In this document: positions 32,710-40,906 of the stretch, piece by piece | Numbering within the stretch: position 1 is the stretch's first letter | How the letters are laid out: each line of letters opens with the position of its first letter | Source: an uncultured Faecalibacterium sp. | Lineage (GTDB): Bacteria; Bacillota; Clostridia; Oscillospirales; Ruminococcaceae | DNA length: 57,025 bases | Direction of reading: 5' to 3' | Assembly (NCBI GenBank): GCA_934561555.1 | Contig: CAKTGQ010000015.1 | Span: 1 to 57,025 of the forward strand | Notes under the pieces: model-generated | Told to the model about the DNA's origin: nothing | Seen by the model: only the letters and a program-made list of their open reading frames with translations | The model's database searches: none | Program-made: the position numbers and the translations under genes

Positions 32710-33693
32710 TCAGGAGATCGCGTCCACGTCCCACTTCATGCGGACGGCGTCGGCGCCGTCCAGCTTGATGTGCATGGCACCGGCGTTGTCCAGCACCTGC
32801 TCCGGCTTGCGGGCACCGCACAGAACGTGCAGCCCGGGGATCATGCGGGCGGTCAGGGCAATGACCAGCTGCGCCATGGTGCAGTCGTACTTCTCGGTCA
32901 GGTCGCTCCACTTTGCCAGCAGTTCCAGCGCCTGTGCCCGGCGGGTGGGCTGGAAGCAGGGGTTCGTGTTGCGGGTGCTGCCCTCCGGGTAGGTGGTGTC
33001 CATGGTCACCTTGCCGGTCAGAAGCCCCTGCTCCAGCGGGGAGTAAGCCTGTACCGAGACGCCCAGCTCCTTGCAGGTGGGCAGCAGCTGCTTTTCAATG
33101 CGGCGGGTCAGCAGGCTGTACTTTTCCTGAATGACGTCCAGCTGGCCGTACTTGCAGTAGCCCCGGATGATGTCGGCGGTGACGTTGGAAGCACCGATGG
33201 CGCGGATCTTGCCCTGCTCTTTCAGCTTCATCATGGCTTCCATGGTCTCTTCCAGCGGGTACACGCCGAAGTCCGGGCTCTGCCAGTGGGTGTACAGCAC
33301 ATCCAGATGGTCGGTGTGCAGACGGCGCAGGCTGTCCTCCACGTCCTCGATGATGCCCTTGGCGGAGAGGTCGCGGTACACCTGTACGCCGTCCACTACC
33401 TTGTGCAGAATGGGGGCTTCGTGCCGCCACTCCAAGCCGCACTTGGTGGAAAGCACCACCTTGTCGCGGTCGATGTGCTTCATGGCTTCGCCCACCACTT
33501 CCTCGCTGTGGTACAGCCCGTAGATGGGCGCAGTGTCGATCCACTGGATGCCCTGCTCTACGGCGGTCTGGATGGCCTTTACCGACAGTGCATCGTCGTT
33601 ATCGCCCCACCATGCACCGCCGCCGATGGCCCATGTACCCATGCCCAGAAACGGCACGGTGATGCCGCTTTTGCCAATGTTGATGTTCTGCAT
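32710..33693 (-). CDS. Aldo/keto reductase
   Basis: 327 residues, one TIM barrel. The catalytic set is Asp in WIDTAPIYG with Tyr in APIYGLYHSE, Lys in VVLSTKCGL and His in LYTHWQ; the NADPH-binding GARKPEQVLDN lies near the end. It reduces an aldehyde or ketone substrate that cannot be defined; the family resembles YajO/IolS-type proteins. Start ATG 33693 with GGAGGG 8 bases upstream. Single gene. Confidence 0.93.
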   Translation of the reverse strand: MQNINIGKSGITVPFLGMGTWAIGGGAWWGDNDDALSVKAIQTAVEQGIQWIDTAPIYGLYHSEEVVGEAMKHIDRDKVVLSTKCGLEWRHEAPILHKVVDGVQVYRDLSAKGIIEDVEDSLRRLHTDHLDVLYTHWQSPDFGVYPLEETMEAMMKLKEQGKIRAIGASNVTADIIRGYCKYGQLDVIQEKYSLLTRRIEKQLLPTCKELGVSVQAYSPLEQGLLTGKVTMDTTYPEGSTRNTNPCFQPTRRAQALELLAKWSDLTEKYDCTMAQLVIALTARMIPGLHVLCGARKPEQVLDNAGAMHIKLDGADAVRMKWDVDAIS

Positions 33694-33782
33694 ATACTTT
33701 ACCCTCCATGCCAGCAGTGTTCCCCGCAATGGGAACCCTCATTCTGATGTCTGGCATTCTATGTTGTATTCTTGGTTGCTAT

Positions 33783-33823
33783 ATAAAAAAGGCTGCGGAG
33801 CGCAGGTGCACTCTGCAGCGCTC
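33783..33823 (-). terminator. prfC terminator
   Basis: Imperfect hairpin GCTGCAGAGTGCA / TGCGCTCCGCAGC on the minus strand followed by TTTTTTATAT, a few bases after the prfC stop. Confidence 0.75.
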
Positions 33824-33828
33824 TTTTA

Positions 33829-35433
33829 TCAGATGTTGCCGAACTCGCTCAGCTGCAAGCTCTCGTTGTGGGTCTCCGCCCAGCGCACCGCCCAATCGGA
33901 GGTGAACAGCAGCAGACGGTTGCCCTTCATGTCCTCCACAGCCTTGGTGTCGCTGGTCAGGTCCAGATCCCGCAGGTTGTAGGTGTCGGGGTCGTTCTGC
34001 ACCCAGCGCAGCTGCTCAAAGGGCAGCTGCTGCATCCGGATCTCCACGTTGTACTCGGTGTTCAGGCGGTACTCCAGCACTTCCAGCTGCAGCACGCCGA
34101 CCACGCCGACCACCACTTCTTCCATGCCGCCGCCCACTTCGCGGAAGATCTGGATGGCGCCTTCCTGGGCGATCTGCTCCATACCCTTCACGAACTGCTT
34201 GCGCTTCATGGTGTCCTTCTGCTCAATGCGGGCAAAGTGCTCCGGGGAGAAGGTGGGGATGCCTGCAAACTGGACCTTCTTTTTGCCGGTGCACAGGGTG
34301 TCGCCGATGGAGAAGATGCCCGGGTCGAACAGGCCGATGATATCGCCGGCGTAGGCCTCGTCCACGATGGCGCGGTCCTGCGCCATCAGCTGGGTGCCGG
34401 TGGCCAGCTTGATGTTCTTGCCCTCCTGCACATGGTAGGCTTCCATGCCGCGCTCGAACTTGCCGGAGCAGATGCGCATAAAGGCAATGCGGTCGCGGTG
34501 GGCCTTGTTCATGTTGGCCTGAATTTTAAAGATAAAGGCGGAGAACTCGTCCCGGCAGGGGTCCACCGGCTCACCGGTCAGGCTGTCCACGCGGGCCAGC
34601 GGGGCGGAGGTGAGCCGCAGGAAGTTTTCAAGGAAAGGCTCCACGCCGAAGTTGGTCAATGCAGAGCCGAAGAACACGGGGCTCAGCTCGCCGCGCAGCA
34701 CCTTGTCCAGATCAAACTCCTCGGCAGCGCCGTCCAGCAGCTCGATCTCGTCCACCAGCTGCTGGTGCAGGTAGGGGGTCAGCAGCTCGTCCAGTGCGGG
34801 GTCGCCCAGCTCAGCCTCGGTCTCGCTGACCTTCTTCACACCGTTGGCGCGGCCGTCGCTGGAGAAAGCCAGCACCTTGCGTGCGTTGCGGTCGAACACG
34901 CCCTTGAACTCCTTGCCGCAGCCGATGGGCCAGTTCATGGGGTAGGTCTTGATGCCCAGAATCTCCTCGATGTTCTCCATCAGCTCAAAGGGGTCGCGGG
35001 CTTCGCGGTCCATCTTGTTGATGAAGGTAAAAATGGGGATATGGCGCAGGGTGCAAACCTTGAACAGCTTGATGGTCTGCGCCTCAACGCCCTTTGCAGC
35101 GTCGATGACCATGACGGCAGAGTCTGCCGCCATCAGGGTGCGGTAGGTATCCTCCGAGAAGTCCTGATGGCCGGGGGTGTCCAGAATGTTCACGCACTTG
35201 CCGGCGTAGTTGAACTGCAGCACCGAAGAGGTGACCGAGATACCACGCTGCTTTTCGATGTCCATCCAGTCGGACACGGCGTGCTTGGCGCTCTGCTTGC
35301 CCTTGACGGAACCAGCCTGATTGATGGCTCCACCGTACAGCAGCAGCTTTTCGGTAAGGGTCGTCTTACCGGCGTCGGGGTGGCTGATGATGGCGAACGT
35401 CCTGCGGCGTTCGATCTCTTCACGATTTGTCAT
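33829..35433 (-). CDS. prfC: Peptide chain release factor 3
   Basis: 534 residues; ribosome-bound GTPase that recycles RF1/RF2. G1 is SHPDAGKTTLTEKLL, the G2/G3 region has DTPGHQDFSEDTYRT, and G4 is FINKMDR. RF3-specific stretches include GAINQAGSVKGKQSAKHAVSDWM and the C-terminal LPFEQLRWVQND. No features of EF-G domain IV. Start ATG 35433 with AGGAG about 11 bases upstream. Single gene. Confidence 0.97.
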   Translation of the reverse strand: MTNREEIERRRTFAIISHPDAGKTTLTEKLLLYGGAINQAGSVKGKQSAKHAVSDWMDIEKQRGISVTSSVLQFNYAGKCVNILDTPGHQDFSEDTYRTLMAADSAVMVIDAAKGVEAQTIKLFKVCTLRHIPIFTFINKMDREARDPFELMENIEEILGIKTYPMNWPIGCGKEFKGVFDRNARKVLAFSSDGRANGVKKVSETEAELGDPALDELLTPYLHQQLVDEIELLDGAAEEFDLDKVLRGELSPVFFGSALTNFGVEPFLENFLRLTSAPLARVDSLTGEPVDPCRDEFSAFIFKIQANMNKAHRDRIAFMRICSGKFERGMEAYHVQEGKNIKLATGTQLMAQDRAIVDEAYAGDIIGLFDPGIFSIGDTLCTGKKKVQFAGIPTFSPEHFARIEQKDTMKRKQFVKGMEQIAQEGAIQIFREVGGGMEEVVVGVVGVLQLEVLEYRLNTEYNVEIRMQQLPFEQLRWVQNDPDTYNLRDLDLTSDTKAVEDMKGNRLLLFTSDWAVRWAETHNESLQLSEFGNI

Positions 35434-35527
35434 AGATGATAGCTTCTCCTATAAAAATTGCCTTTGCAAGGCAGAGAATAAATGGCAGACAGATGGTGTC
35501 TTACATGGGAGCCTCCATCCTGCTTTT

Positions 35528-35573
35528 GGAGAAAACCCTCTCCGGCCTGCTGTCAGCCGTGACGGAGAGGGTT
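35528..35573 (-). terminator. Terminator of the GNAT-methyltransferase gene
   Basis: Hairpin AACCCTCTCCG / CGGAGAGGGTT, TTTTCTCC tail on the minus strand. The arms resemble the ends of family-1 repeats, so it may be a remodelled repeat. Confidence 0.65.
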
Positions 35574-35635
35574 CCTGTTTTTACACATACGCACCTTATT
35601 CTATACGAAAACGCGTGATAATGCAAGGGTTTTCG

Positions 35636-36502
35636 TTATTTTTTCAGGATCAGGCAGGGCAGCGGGGCAGTTTCGGCCCAATTGGCAAAATCACACACCA
35701 GAACGGTGAAACTTTTCAGCGGAAGTGCCCGCAGAAAACGCAGCACCGCCTGTTTTTCGTCCGAGCCGATGACCGCCCCGCTGTACAGGATGGCGCTCAC
35801 GATGCCGCCGGGGCGCACCGCCTGCAGCGCCGCCTGCAAGGCGGGGATGCTGCTCTGCGCGGTGGAAAACACCCCGTGGTCCGCCCCCGGCAGCCAGCCG
35901 AAGTTGAACATGACTGCATCAGCGGTGCCGGGCTGCACATACTGTAACAGGTCGGCATGGCTGCCGCAGATAAGGCTGTACCGGTCGGCGGGCACATTTG
36001 CCTGTTCCAGCCGGGCGCGGGTGGAGCGGATGGCTTCGGGCTGCACGTCAAAGGCCAGCACCCGCCCGGCGGGGGCGGTCAAATCGCACAGAAAGGCGGT
36101 GTCGCCGCCGTTGCCGCAGGTGGCGTCCACGCACAGCTGCGGGTGCACCAGCCGGGCGGCTAAAAAGTCCTGCACGAACTTGACCGCCGTCAAATCCGGG
36201 GTGCGGCGGCGCACCAGCTGCCCGCCCTCGGCGGCAAAGCCGAATTTGCCCCAGAAGGCAAGCTCGGCGGCGTTTTCCGGCAGCGGGGCAGTAAACACGG
36301 TGGCGGCTTCCCGGTCATAGCCGCCAAAGCTGCGCAATACTTCTTTTAACAGGTAAGAGCCATAGCCCTTGCGCCGCCACCGGGGCAGGATGCACAGGGC
36401 GGTAAGCTGTGCGCCCTTGGGGGCGGCAGAGAGGGTGCACTCTCCGATGCAGTCCTTTTCTTTATACAGGGCAAACCCCTGTTCGGTGCGGCGCAGTTCC
36501 AT
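35636..36502 (-). CDS. Fusion of a GNAT acetyltransferase and a MnmM/YtqB-type tRNA methyltransferase
   Basis: 288 residues. Residues 1-105 are a GNAT domain: LTALCILPRWRRKGYGSYLLKEV (acetyl-CoA loop) and FWGKFGFAAEGGQL. Residues 105-288 match the YtqB family: CVDATCGNGGDTAFL (SAM motif), RVLAFDVQPEAIRSTRARL and MFNFGWLPGADH. YtqB-type MnmM methylates the amino group of nm5(s2)U34 in tRNA in Gram-positive bacteria. The joined GNAT may be a sensor, a structural part or an enzyme for another tRNA/amine substrate; this is not known. Start ATG 36502 with AGGAGC; upstream extension to 36628 is rejected. Confidence 0.88.
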   Translation of the reverse strand: MELRRTEQGFALYKEKDCIGECTLSAAPKGAQLTALCILPRWRRKGYGSYLLKEVLRSFGGYDREAATVFTAPLPENAAELAFWGKFGFAAEGGQLVRRRTPDLTAVKFVQDFLAARLVHPQLCVDATCGNGGDTAFLCDLTAPAGRVLAFDVQPEAIRSTRARLEQANVPADRYSLICGSHADLLQYVQPGTADAVMFNFGWLPGADHGVFSTAQSSIPALQAALQAVRPGGIVSAILYSGAVIGSDEKQAVLRFLRALPLKSFTVLVCDFANWAETAPLPCLILKK

Positions 36503-36706
36503 AAAAAGCTCCTCCTTGACGGGCCGATGTTCTTCCCTTACAATAGCAAGCGGCGGCGCAGCTGTCAAGGGCGGAAAAGCAGGACCGCATTTCACATATT
36601 CTTCACGGCGCAAGCGATTCATTTTCACATTTGACAGTTACAATAGGGACAGTTCAAAGGAACAGATGTCCCTTCGGACCGGCCTTTGAGGGAAGGATGT
36701 AGTAAC

Positions 36707-38089
36707 ATGGAAAACGAGAACAAGTGGGAATACGATTATTCCGCTTCCAATAACGAGACCGGCTACCCCAACGTGGGCAGCAGCGGCATGAACACGGCAA
36801 ACCAGTATAACGAGCCGGAAGCGCAGCCTGTGCGCCCGGCCTATACCGCCCCGGCAGACGGCGGCAGCGTGCCGCCCACCCCGCCGGAGCAGCCGCAGTA
36901 CAGCGCCCCGGCGCAGCCGGAAAAGCCCCGCCGCAAGAAGAAGTTCAACGGCAAAAAGCTGGCACGCAGCGCAGTGGCGCTGGTGCTGGCAGCAGCCATG
37001 GGCTTTGCGGGCGGCTTTGTGGGTGCAAAATACGGCGGCGGCAGTAAGGTGGTCATCCAGCAGGTGGAGCGCCCTGCCAGCTCTGACAGCAGCACTGACA
37101 GCACCGGCAGTTCCATCAGTGCCACCGGCGGCACCGGCCTGAGCACCGCACAGGTGGCTGAGATGGTCAGCCCCAGCGTGGTGGTCATCACCACCGAGCA
37201 GGTGGTCTACTCCCAGTGGTCGTGGTACGGCCAGAGTCAGGTGGAAAGCGGCGCCGGCAGCGGCGTCATCATCAGCTCCGATGGCTATATCCTCACCTGC
37301 GCCCATGTGGTGAGCGGCGCTTCCAACATCACCGTGAGCATCGGCGACAAGGACTACCCCGCTACGCTGGTGGGCGAGGATACTACCAGTGATATCGCCG
37401 TGGTCAAGGTCGATGCCACCGGCCTGACCCCCGCCACTGTGGGCAACAGCGACAATCTGAAGGTGGGCGAGAGCGTCATGGCCGTGGGCAACCCCTTGGG
37501 TGAACTGGGCGGCACCGTGACCAGCGGCATCGTCAGCGCACTGAACCGCAGCGTCAGCATTCAGGGCACAAGCTCTGTCAACACCATGTCCCTGATCCAG
37601 ATGGATGCTTCCGTCAGCCCCGGCAACTCCGGCGGCGGCCTGTTCAACATGAACGGCGAGCTGGTGGGCATCGTCAACGCAAAGTCCTCCGACAGCGATG
37701 CCGAGGGTCTGGGCTTTGCCATCCCGGTAAATGACGCCGTCAAGGTGGCGCAGGAGCTGCTGGAAAACGGCTATGTGACCGGCCGTCCCTATCTGGGCAT
37801 CAGCTACTTTGCCGTGACCGACGCCCAGACCGCCGCCCAGCTGGGCGTGAACGCCTACGGTGTCTACATCGTGGAGGTGGTCAAGGGCGGTCCTGCCGAC
37901 AAGGCAGGTCTGCAGGCAGGTGACCGCATCGTGAGCATGGACGGCAGCGAGGTTGCCACCCAGAGCGACCTTGGCACCCTGATGCAGAACCACAAGGCCG
38001 GCGACGCCATCGAGATCACCGTTGCACGCGGCGGTCAGATGCAGACCGTTACCGTCACCCTTGGCGAAAAGGGCGCGGATAATAGCTAA
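36707..38089 (+). CDS. HtrA/DegP-like serine protease, membrane-anchored, with PDZ domain
   Basis: 460 residues. A Pro/Asn/Tyr-rich cytoplasmic N terminus (about 80 residues) is followed by one membrane segment (AVALVLAAAMGFAGGFVGA) and a Ser/Thr linker. The trypsin-like domain has His in TCAHVV, Asp in TSDIAVVKV and Ser in PGNSGGGL; a PDZ domain (GRPYLGISYF to the end) follows. Extracellular quality-control protease. Start ATG 36707 with GGAAGGATG upstream; the in-frame start at 36686 has no good ribosome site. Confidence 0.95.
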   Translation: MENENKWEYDYSASNNETGYPNVGSSGMNTANQYNEPEAQPVRPAYTAPADGGSVPPTPPEQPQYSAPAQPEKPRRKKKFNGKKLARSAVALVLAAAMGFAGGFVGAKYGGGSKVVIQQVERPASSDSSTDSTGSSISATGGTGLSTAQVAEMVSPSVVVITTEQVVYSQWSWYGQSQVESGAGSGVIISSDGYILTCAHVVSGASNITVSIGDKDYPATLVGEDTTSDIAVVKVDATGLTPATVGNSDNLKVGESVMAVGNPLGELGGTVTSGIVSALNRSVSIQGTSSVNTMSLIQMDASVSPGNSGGGLFNMNGELVGIVNAKSSDSDAEGLGFAIPVNDAVKVAQELLENGYVTGRPYLGISYFAVTDAQTAAQLGVNAYGVYIVEVVKGGPADKAGLQAGDRIVSMDGSEVATQSDLGTLMQNHKAGDAIEITVARGGQMQTVTVTLGEKGADNS

Positions 38090-38103
38090 AAAACTGCATA
38101 AAG

Positions 38104-38146
38104 AAAACGAGAGTTTTCCGGGAACTGGAAGGCTCTCGTTTTTTGT
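38104..38146 (+). terminator. HtrA terminator
   Basis: Hairpin AAAACGAGAG / CTCTCGTTTT followed by TTTG, 15 bases after the stop. Confidence 0.85.
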
Positions 38147-38169
38147 TTATACTGCGTATCGCTGGGGGA

Positions 38170-38480
38170 ACTTTCTGCTTGCTTTCAGTGTGCAGGGACG
38201 CTCCGCTGGGCCAGAGGCAGGGAGGGGTGTTCCGACTCCCCCCTCCCTACCTCTGGACTCCACCCACCCCGCAATGCAACAACTGCGACCGCCGCCAGCG
38301 GCGGAAACAGGGAGCAGTTGTTGGGGCAGCGGCCAGCAAGACGCGAGTGCCGCCCAAGGCACGAAGCGGATGCTGGGTGCCGCAACCCGTCGCCAAGGGC
38401 TGCACGCCCTTGACAATCCTAAAGAAGAAGTCGAAGCACAAAAAAGCTAGCGCTGCGCCAGTCGGCGCTATCGCTTCTCC
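38170..38480. other. GC-rich multi-hairpin tract without a convincing gene
   Basis: This about 300-base tract has four separate stable stems in a row: 38211-38255 (CCAGAGG(c)AGGGAGGGG with its complement), 38277-38323 (CAACAACTGC/GCAGTTGTTG enclosing CCGCCG/CGGCGG), 38347-38362 (GTGCC/GGCAC) and 38394-38412 (CAAGGGC/GCCCTTG). Open reading frames across it have no family resemblance, extreme Pro/Arg composition and no ribosome site. It could be a structured RNA, a dispersed repeat or a degraded element. Confidence 0.5.
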
Positions 38481-38486
38481 ATTAAA

Positions 38487-38530
38487 AGCCCCTCAGTCGC
38501 TGCGCGACAGCTCCCCCGGGGGGGAGCGGG
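38487..38530. repeat. Half-copy of a family-1-like repeat
   Basis: CCCCTCAGTCGC...ACAGCTCCCCCGGGGGGGAGC resembles the left half of family-1 repeats; the right half is missing. A family-2 repeat follows at once. Confidence 0.6.
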
Positions 38531-38538
38531 CACGCCCG

Positions 38539-38704
38539 CAGCGCCGCGCTTTCACAGAAAGCGGCGCGGCAAATGCCGTTTCCCTCCACGACCCCTCCCG
38601 TGAAAATGGGGTTCAGAAACGCCCGCAGGCGTTTCTGAACCCCGAAATTTAAAATAATTTTTCCGCTGATGATGCGCAGAGCAACGCGGAGCGCATTCAA
38701 ATCG
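38539..38704. repeat. Family-2 hairpin repeat, long form
   Basis: Contains GCGCCGCGC(TTTC..GAAAG)CGGCGCGG, CCCTCCACGACCCCTCC, the hairpin GGGGTTCAGAAACGCC / GGCGTTTCTGAACCCC (38607-38642), an AT-rich spacer and GATGCGCAGAGCAACGCGG...ATTCAAATCG. It ends 3 bases before the pullulanase stop codon. Confidence 0.8.
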
Positions 38705-38706
38705 TC

Positions 38707-40674
38707 TTACACCGCACCAAAAATAGTTGCGCTATACGGCGCAAGGGGGGCATTGCCGGTAAAAACGCGGCTGGGGCCGCGCCACAGGCTGGAAGAGGTG
38801 CCATCGCTCAGCAGCTTCCACTGCCCGGCGGGCAGGGAGACGGTACAGGTGGTGTCGGTGGGGTTATAAAAGACGCACAAAGCGCTCCATGCCGCGCCGT
38901 CGCCCCACGCGGCGGGCAGCGTCCAGCCTACCAGCGGCTGTTCCAGCGCAAAGAACTGCAAGGCTTCCGGGGCGTGACGGTCGGTGCTGCCCAAGCGGGG
39001 AAAGGCCGCCCGCAGCGCCAGAAGCCCCCGGTAGTAGTCCACAAGGGCGTGGTACTGCTCGGCGCGGTTCCAGTCCAGCCGATTCAGGGAGGGAGAGGAG
39101 CGGTAACTGTTCCCTACCCCCTTTTTGGTGCGGGCAAACTCCTCGCCCGCCTGCATGAAGGGCAGGCCGAAGCTGGTCAGGTAGATGCCCGCCGCCAGCC
39201 GGTTCTGTGCCAGCGCCACGGTGTCCCGGGCGGTGAACTCCGGTTTTTCGTAGCGGACGCAGAGCAGCTTGTCCCACAGGGTAAAGTTGTCGTGGGCGGA
39301 AACATAGCTCACGATCTGGCTGGGCGCGTGGGGCGGCAGACGGTCGCTGCGGCACCATGCCGCCACCGCCGCGCCGATATCCCAGAAGCTGCCGGGCTTG
39401 CCCTCCACATAGCCCGGCTCCCGGGCATCGAAGCATCCGCCCTTGATGGCGTCCCGGGTGTCGTCGCAGAAGATGCCCACCCGCTCGTTGAGCATGGCAA
39501 GGTTGGCTTTGTTGGCCTCGTACCGGTGCAGCTGGCTGGCACCGCCCTGCCACGGCTCGCCGTACAGCAGGATGTCCCGCCCGCCGGGCAAGGCATCCAG
39601 CGCAGCGCGCACCGCGTTGATGCTCTCGGCATCGTACAGGCCCATCAGGTCGAACCGGAAACCGTCGATGTGGTACTCCTTCGCCCAGTAGAGGATGGAG
39701 TCGATGAGGTAGCGCCGCGCCATGGGGCGCTCGCTGGCAAACTCGTTGCCGCAGCCGCTGCCGTTGGAAAAGCTGCCGTCCGGGTTCTGCCGGAAAAAGT
39801 AATAGGGCACGGTGCTGTTGAAGGGGTTCTCGGTGCGGTAGGTGTGGTTATACACCACATCCATCACTACCCCGATGCCCGCCGCGTGGAGGGCGGCGAT
39901 CATCTCCCGGCACTCCCGGATGCGCACCTCGCCCCGGGTGGGGTCGGTGGAGTAGCTGCCCTCCGGTACGTTGAAGTTGGTGGGGTCGTAGCCCCAGTTA
40001 TACTGCCGCAGCAGGGGCTTTGCCTCGTCCACGCTGCCAAAATCGAAAATGGGCATCAGCTGGACGTATTTTACCCCCAGCCGCTTGAGATAGTTCAGGC
40101 AGGTGGGGTGGATGCCATCGCCGTGCAGGGTGGTGCCCTGCTGGGTAAAGGCCATATATTTGCCCCGCCACGCTGGGCGCACCCCGCTGGCAGCATCCTG
40201 CGAGAAGTCCCGCACGCTCACCTCCCACACGGCGCGCTGCGCCGGGGGGATATTGGGGCGCACATCCCGCTCCCACCCGGAGGGCGCGGTGCGGGCAAGG
40301 TCTACGATCATGCTGCGGACGCCGTTCACCCCCGCCGCCCGGGCGTAGGGGTCGCCGGTCTCGCGGGTGATGCCGTCCACGGTGACGGCAAAGGTGTAGT
40401 AGCGGCCGTGCTGCTCCCCGGGCAGCCAGATGCTCCACACCCCCTGTGCCCCGCGCACAAGGGGCTTTGTGCCCAGCACGGCACCGCCGTCTCCCTTATG
40501 GTACAAGGTCACGGTGACTGCTTCGGCGGTGGGTGCCCACAGCCGCAGGCAGGTGCCGCCGGGGGTGTAGTCCGGCCCAAGGGGGCCGGTGTAGTAGTTT
40601 TCGCGGTGGAAGGGTTCGTTTTCAAACAGTGTTTTCCACTGGGCAGGCGTTTTTGCGGCCATGGTCAGCTTCAT
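38707..40674 (-). CDS. pulA: Type I pullulanase (alpha-1,6 debranching enzyme)
   Basis: 655 residues; GH13 with N-terminal CBM48-like domain (about residues 45-130: CLRLWAPTAEAVTVTLYHKGD). The pullulanase fingerprint YNWGYDPTNFNVPEGSY is present; the catalytic Asp lies in GFRFDLMGLYD, the Glu in LLYGEPWQGG and the third Asp in SYVSAHDNFTLWDK. No signal peptide, so it acts inside the cell on glycogen or imported branched dextrins together with MalQ. Start is either ATG 40674 or ATG 40662 (AGAAGGA upstream). Confidence 0.95.
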   Translation of the reverse strand: MKLTMAAKTPAQWKTLFENEPFHRENYYTGPLGPDYTPGGTCLRLWAPTAEAVTVTLYHKGDGGAVLGTKPLVRGAQGVWSIWLPGEQHGRYYTFAVTVDGITRETGDPYARAAGVNGVRSMIVDLARTAPSGWERDVRPNIPPAQRAVWEVSVRDFSQDAASGVRPAWRGKYMAFTQQGTTLHGDGIHPTCLNYLKRLGVKYVQLMPIFDFGSVDEAKPLLRQYNWGYDPTNFNVPEGSYSTDPTRGEVRIRECREMIAALHAAGIGVVMDVVYNHTYRTENPFNSTVPYYFFRQNPDGSFSNGSGCGNEFASERPMARRYLIDSILYWAKEYHIDGFRFDLMGLYDAESINAVRAALDALPGGRDILLYGEPWQGGASQLHRYEANKANLAMLNERVGIFCDDTRDAIKGGCFDAREPGYVEGKPGSFWDIGAAVAAWCRSDRLPPHAPSQIVSYVSAHDNFTLWDKLLCVRYEKPEFTARDTVALAQNRLAAGIYLTSFGLPFMQAGEEFARTKKGVGNSYRSSPSLNRLDWNRAEQYHALVDYYRGLLALRAAFPRLGSTDRHAPEALQFFALEQPLVGWTLPAAWGDGAAWSALCVFYNPTDTTCTVSLPAGQWKLLSDGTSSSLWRGPSRVFTGNAPLAPYSATIFGAV

Positions 40675-40770
40675 TCCTTCTTGTAAGATTCTTTACATTC
40701 AGTGTATCGGACAATAGGCTTTTTTTCAAGAGGGAATCAACTTTTACCATGGAAATCAATCTTCCTAAGA

Positions 40771-40903
40771 ACAGCTTCCCTGCCGCGCGGCTGTTTCCGC
40801 AGGAAACCAGCGCGGCAGCTGCCGCTTGCCGTCACGACCCCTTTCTATGAAAATGGGGTTCAGAAACGCCCGCAGGCGTTTCTGAACCCCGAAATTTAAA
40901 ATT
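40771..40903. repeat. Family-2 hairpin repeat
   Basis: GCCGCGCGGCTGTTTCCGCAG, then GCGGCAGCTGCCG, then the hairpin GGGGTTCAGAAACGCC / GGCGTTTCTGAACCCC (40855-40890) and an AT-rich tail. The 3' conserved end (CGCAGAGC...) is missing. It lies immediately downstream of the LysR-phosphatase stop and may serve as its terminator. Confidence 0.75.
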
Positions 40904-40906
40904 ATC

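Noticed and set aside
38022..38652. Overlapping plus-strand frames between htrA and pulA
   Set aside because: They run through a terminator, hairpins and repeats, have no ribosome site, and are rich in Pro/Arg/Ala as expected from GC-rich non-coding DNA.
38974..40686. Plus-strand frame of 570 codons opposite the pullulanase
   Set aside because: The pullulanase catalytic motifs are on the minus strand; the plus frame has low-complexity composition only.
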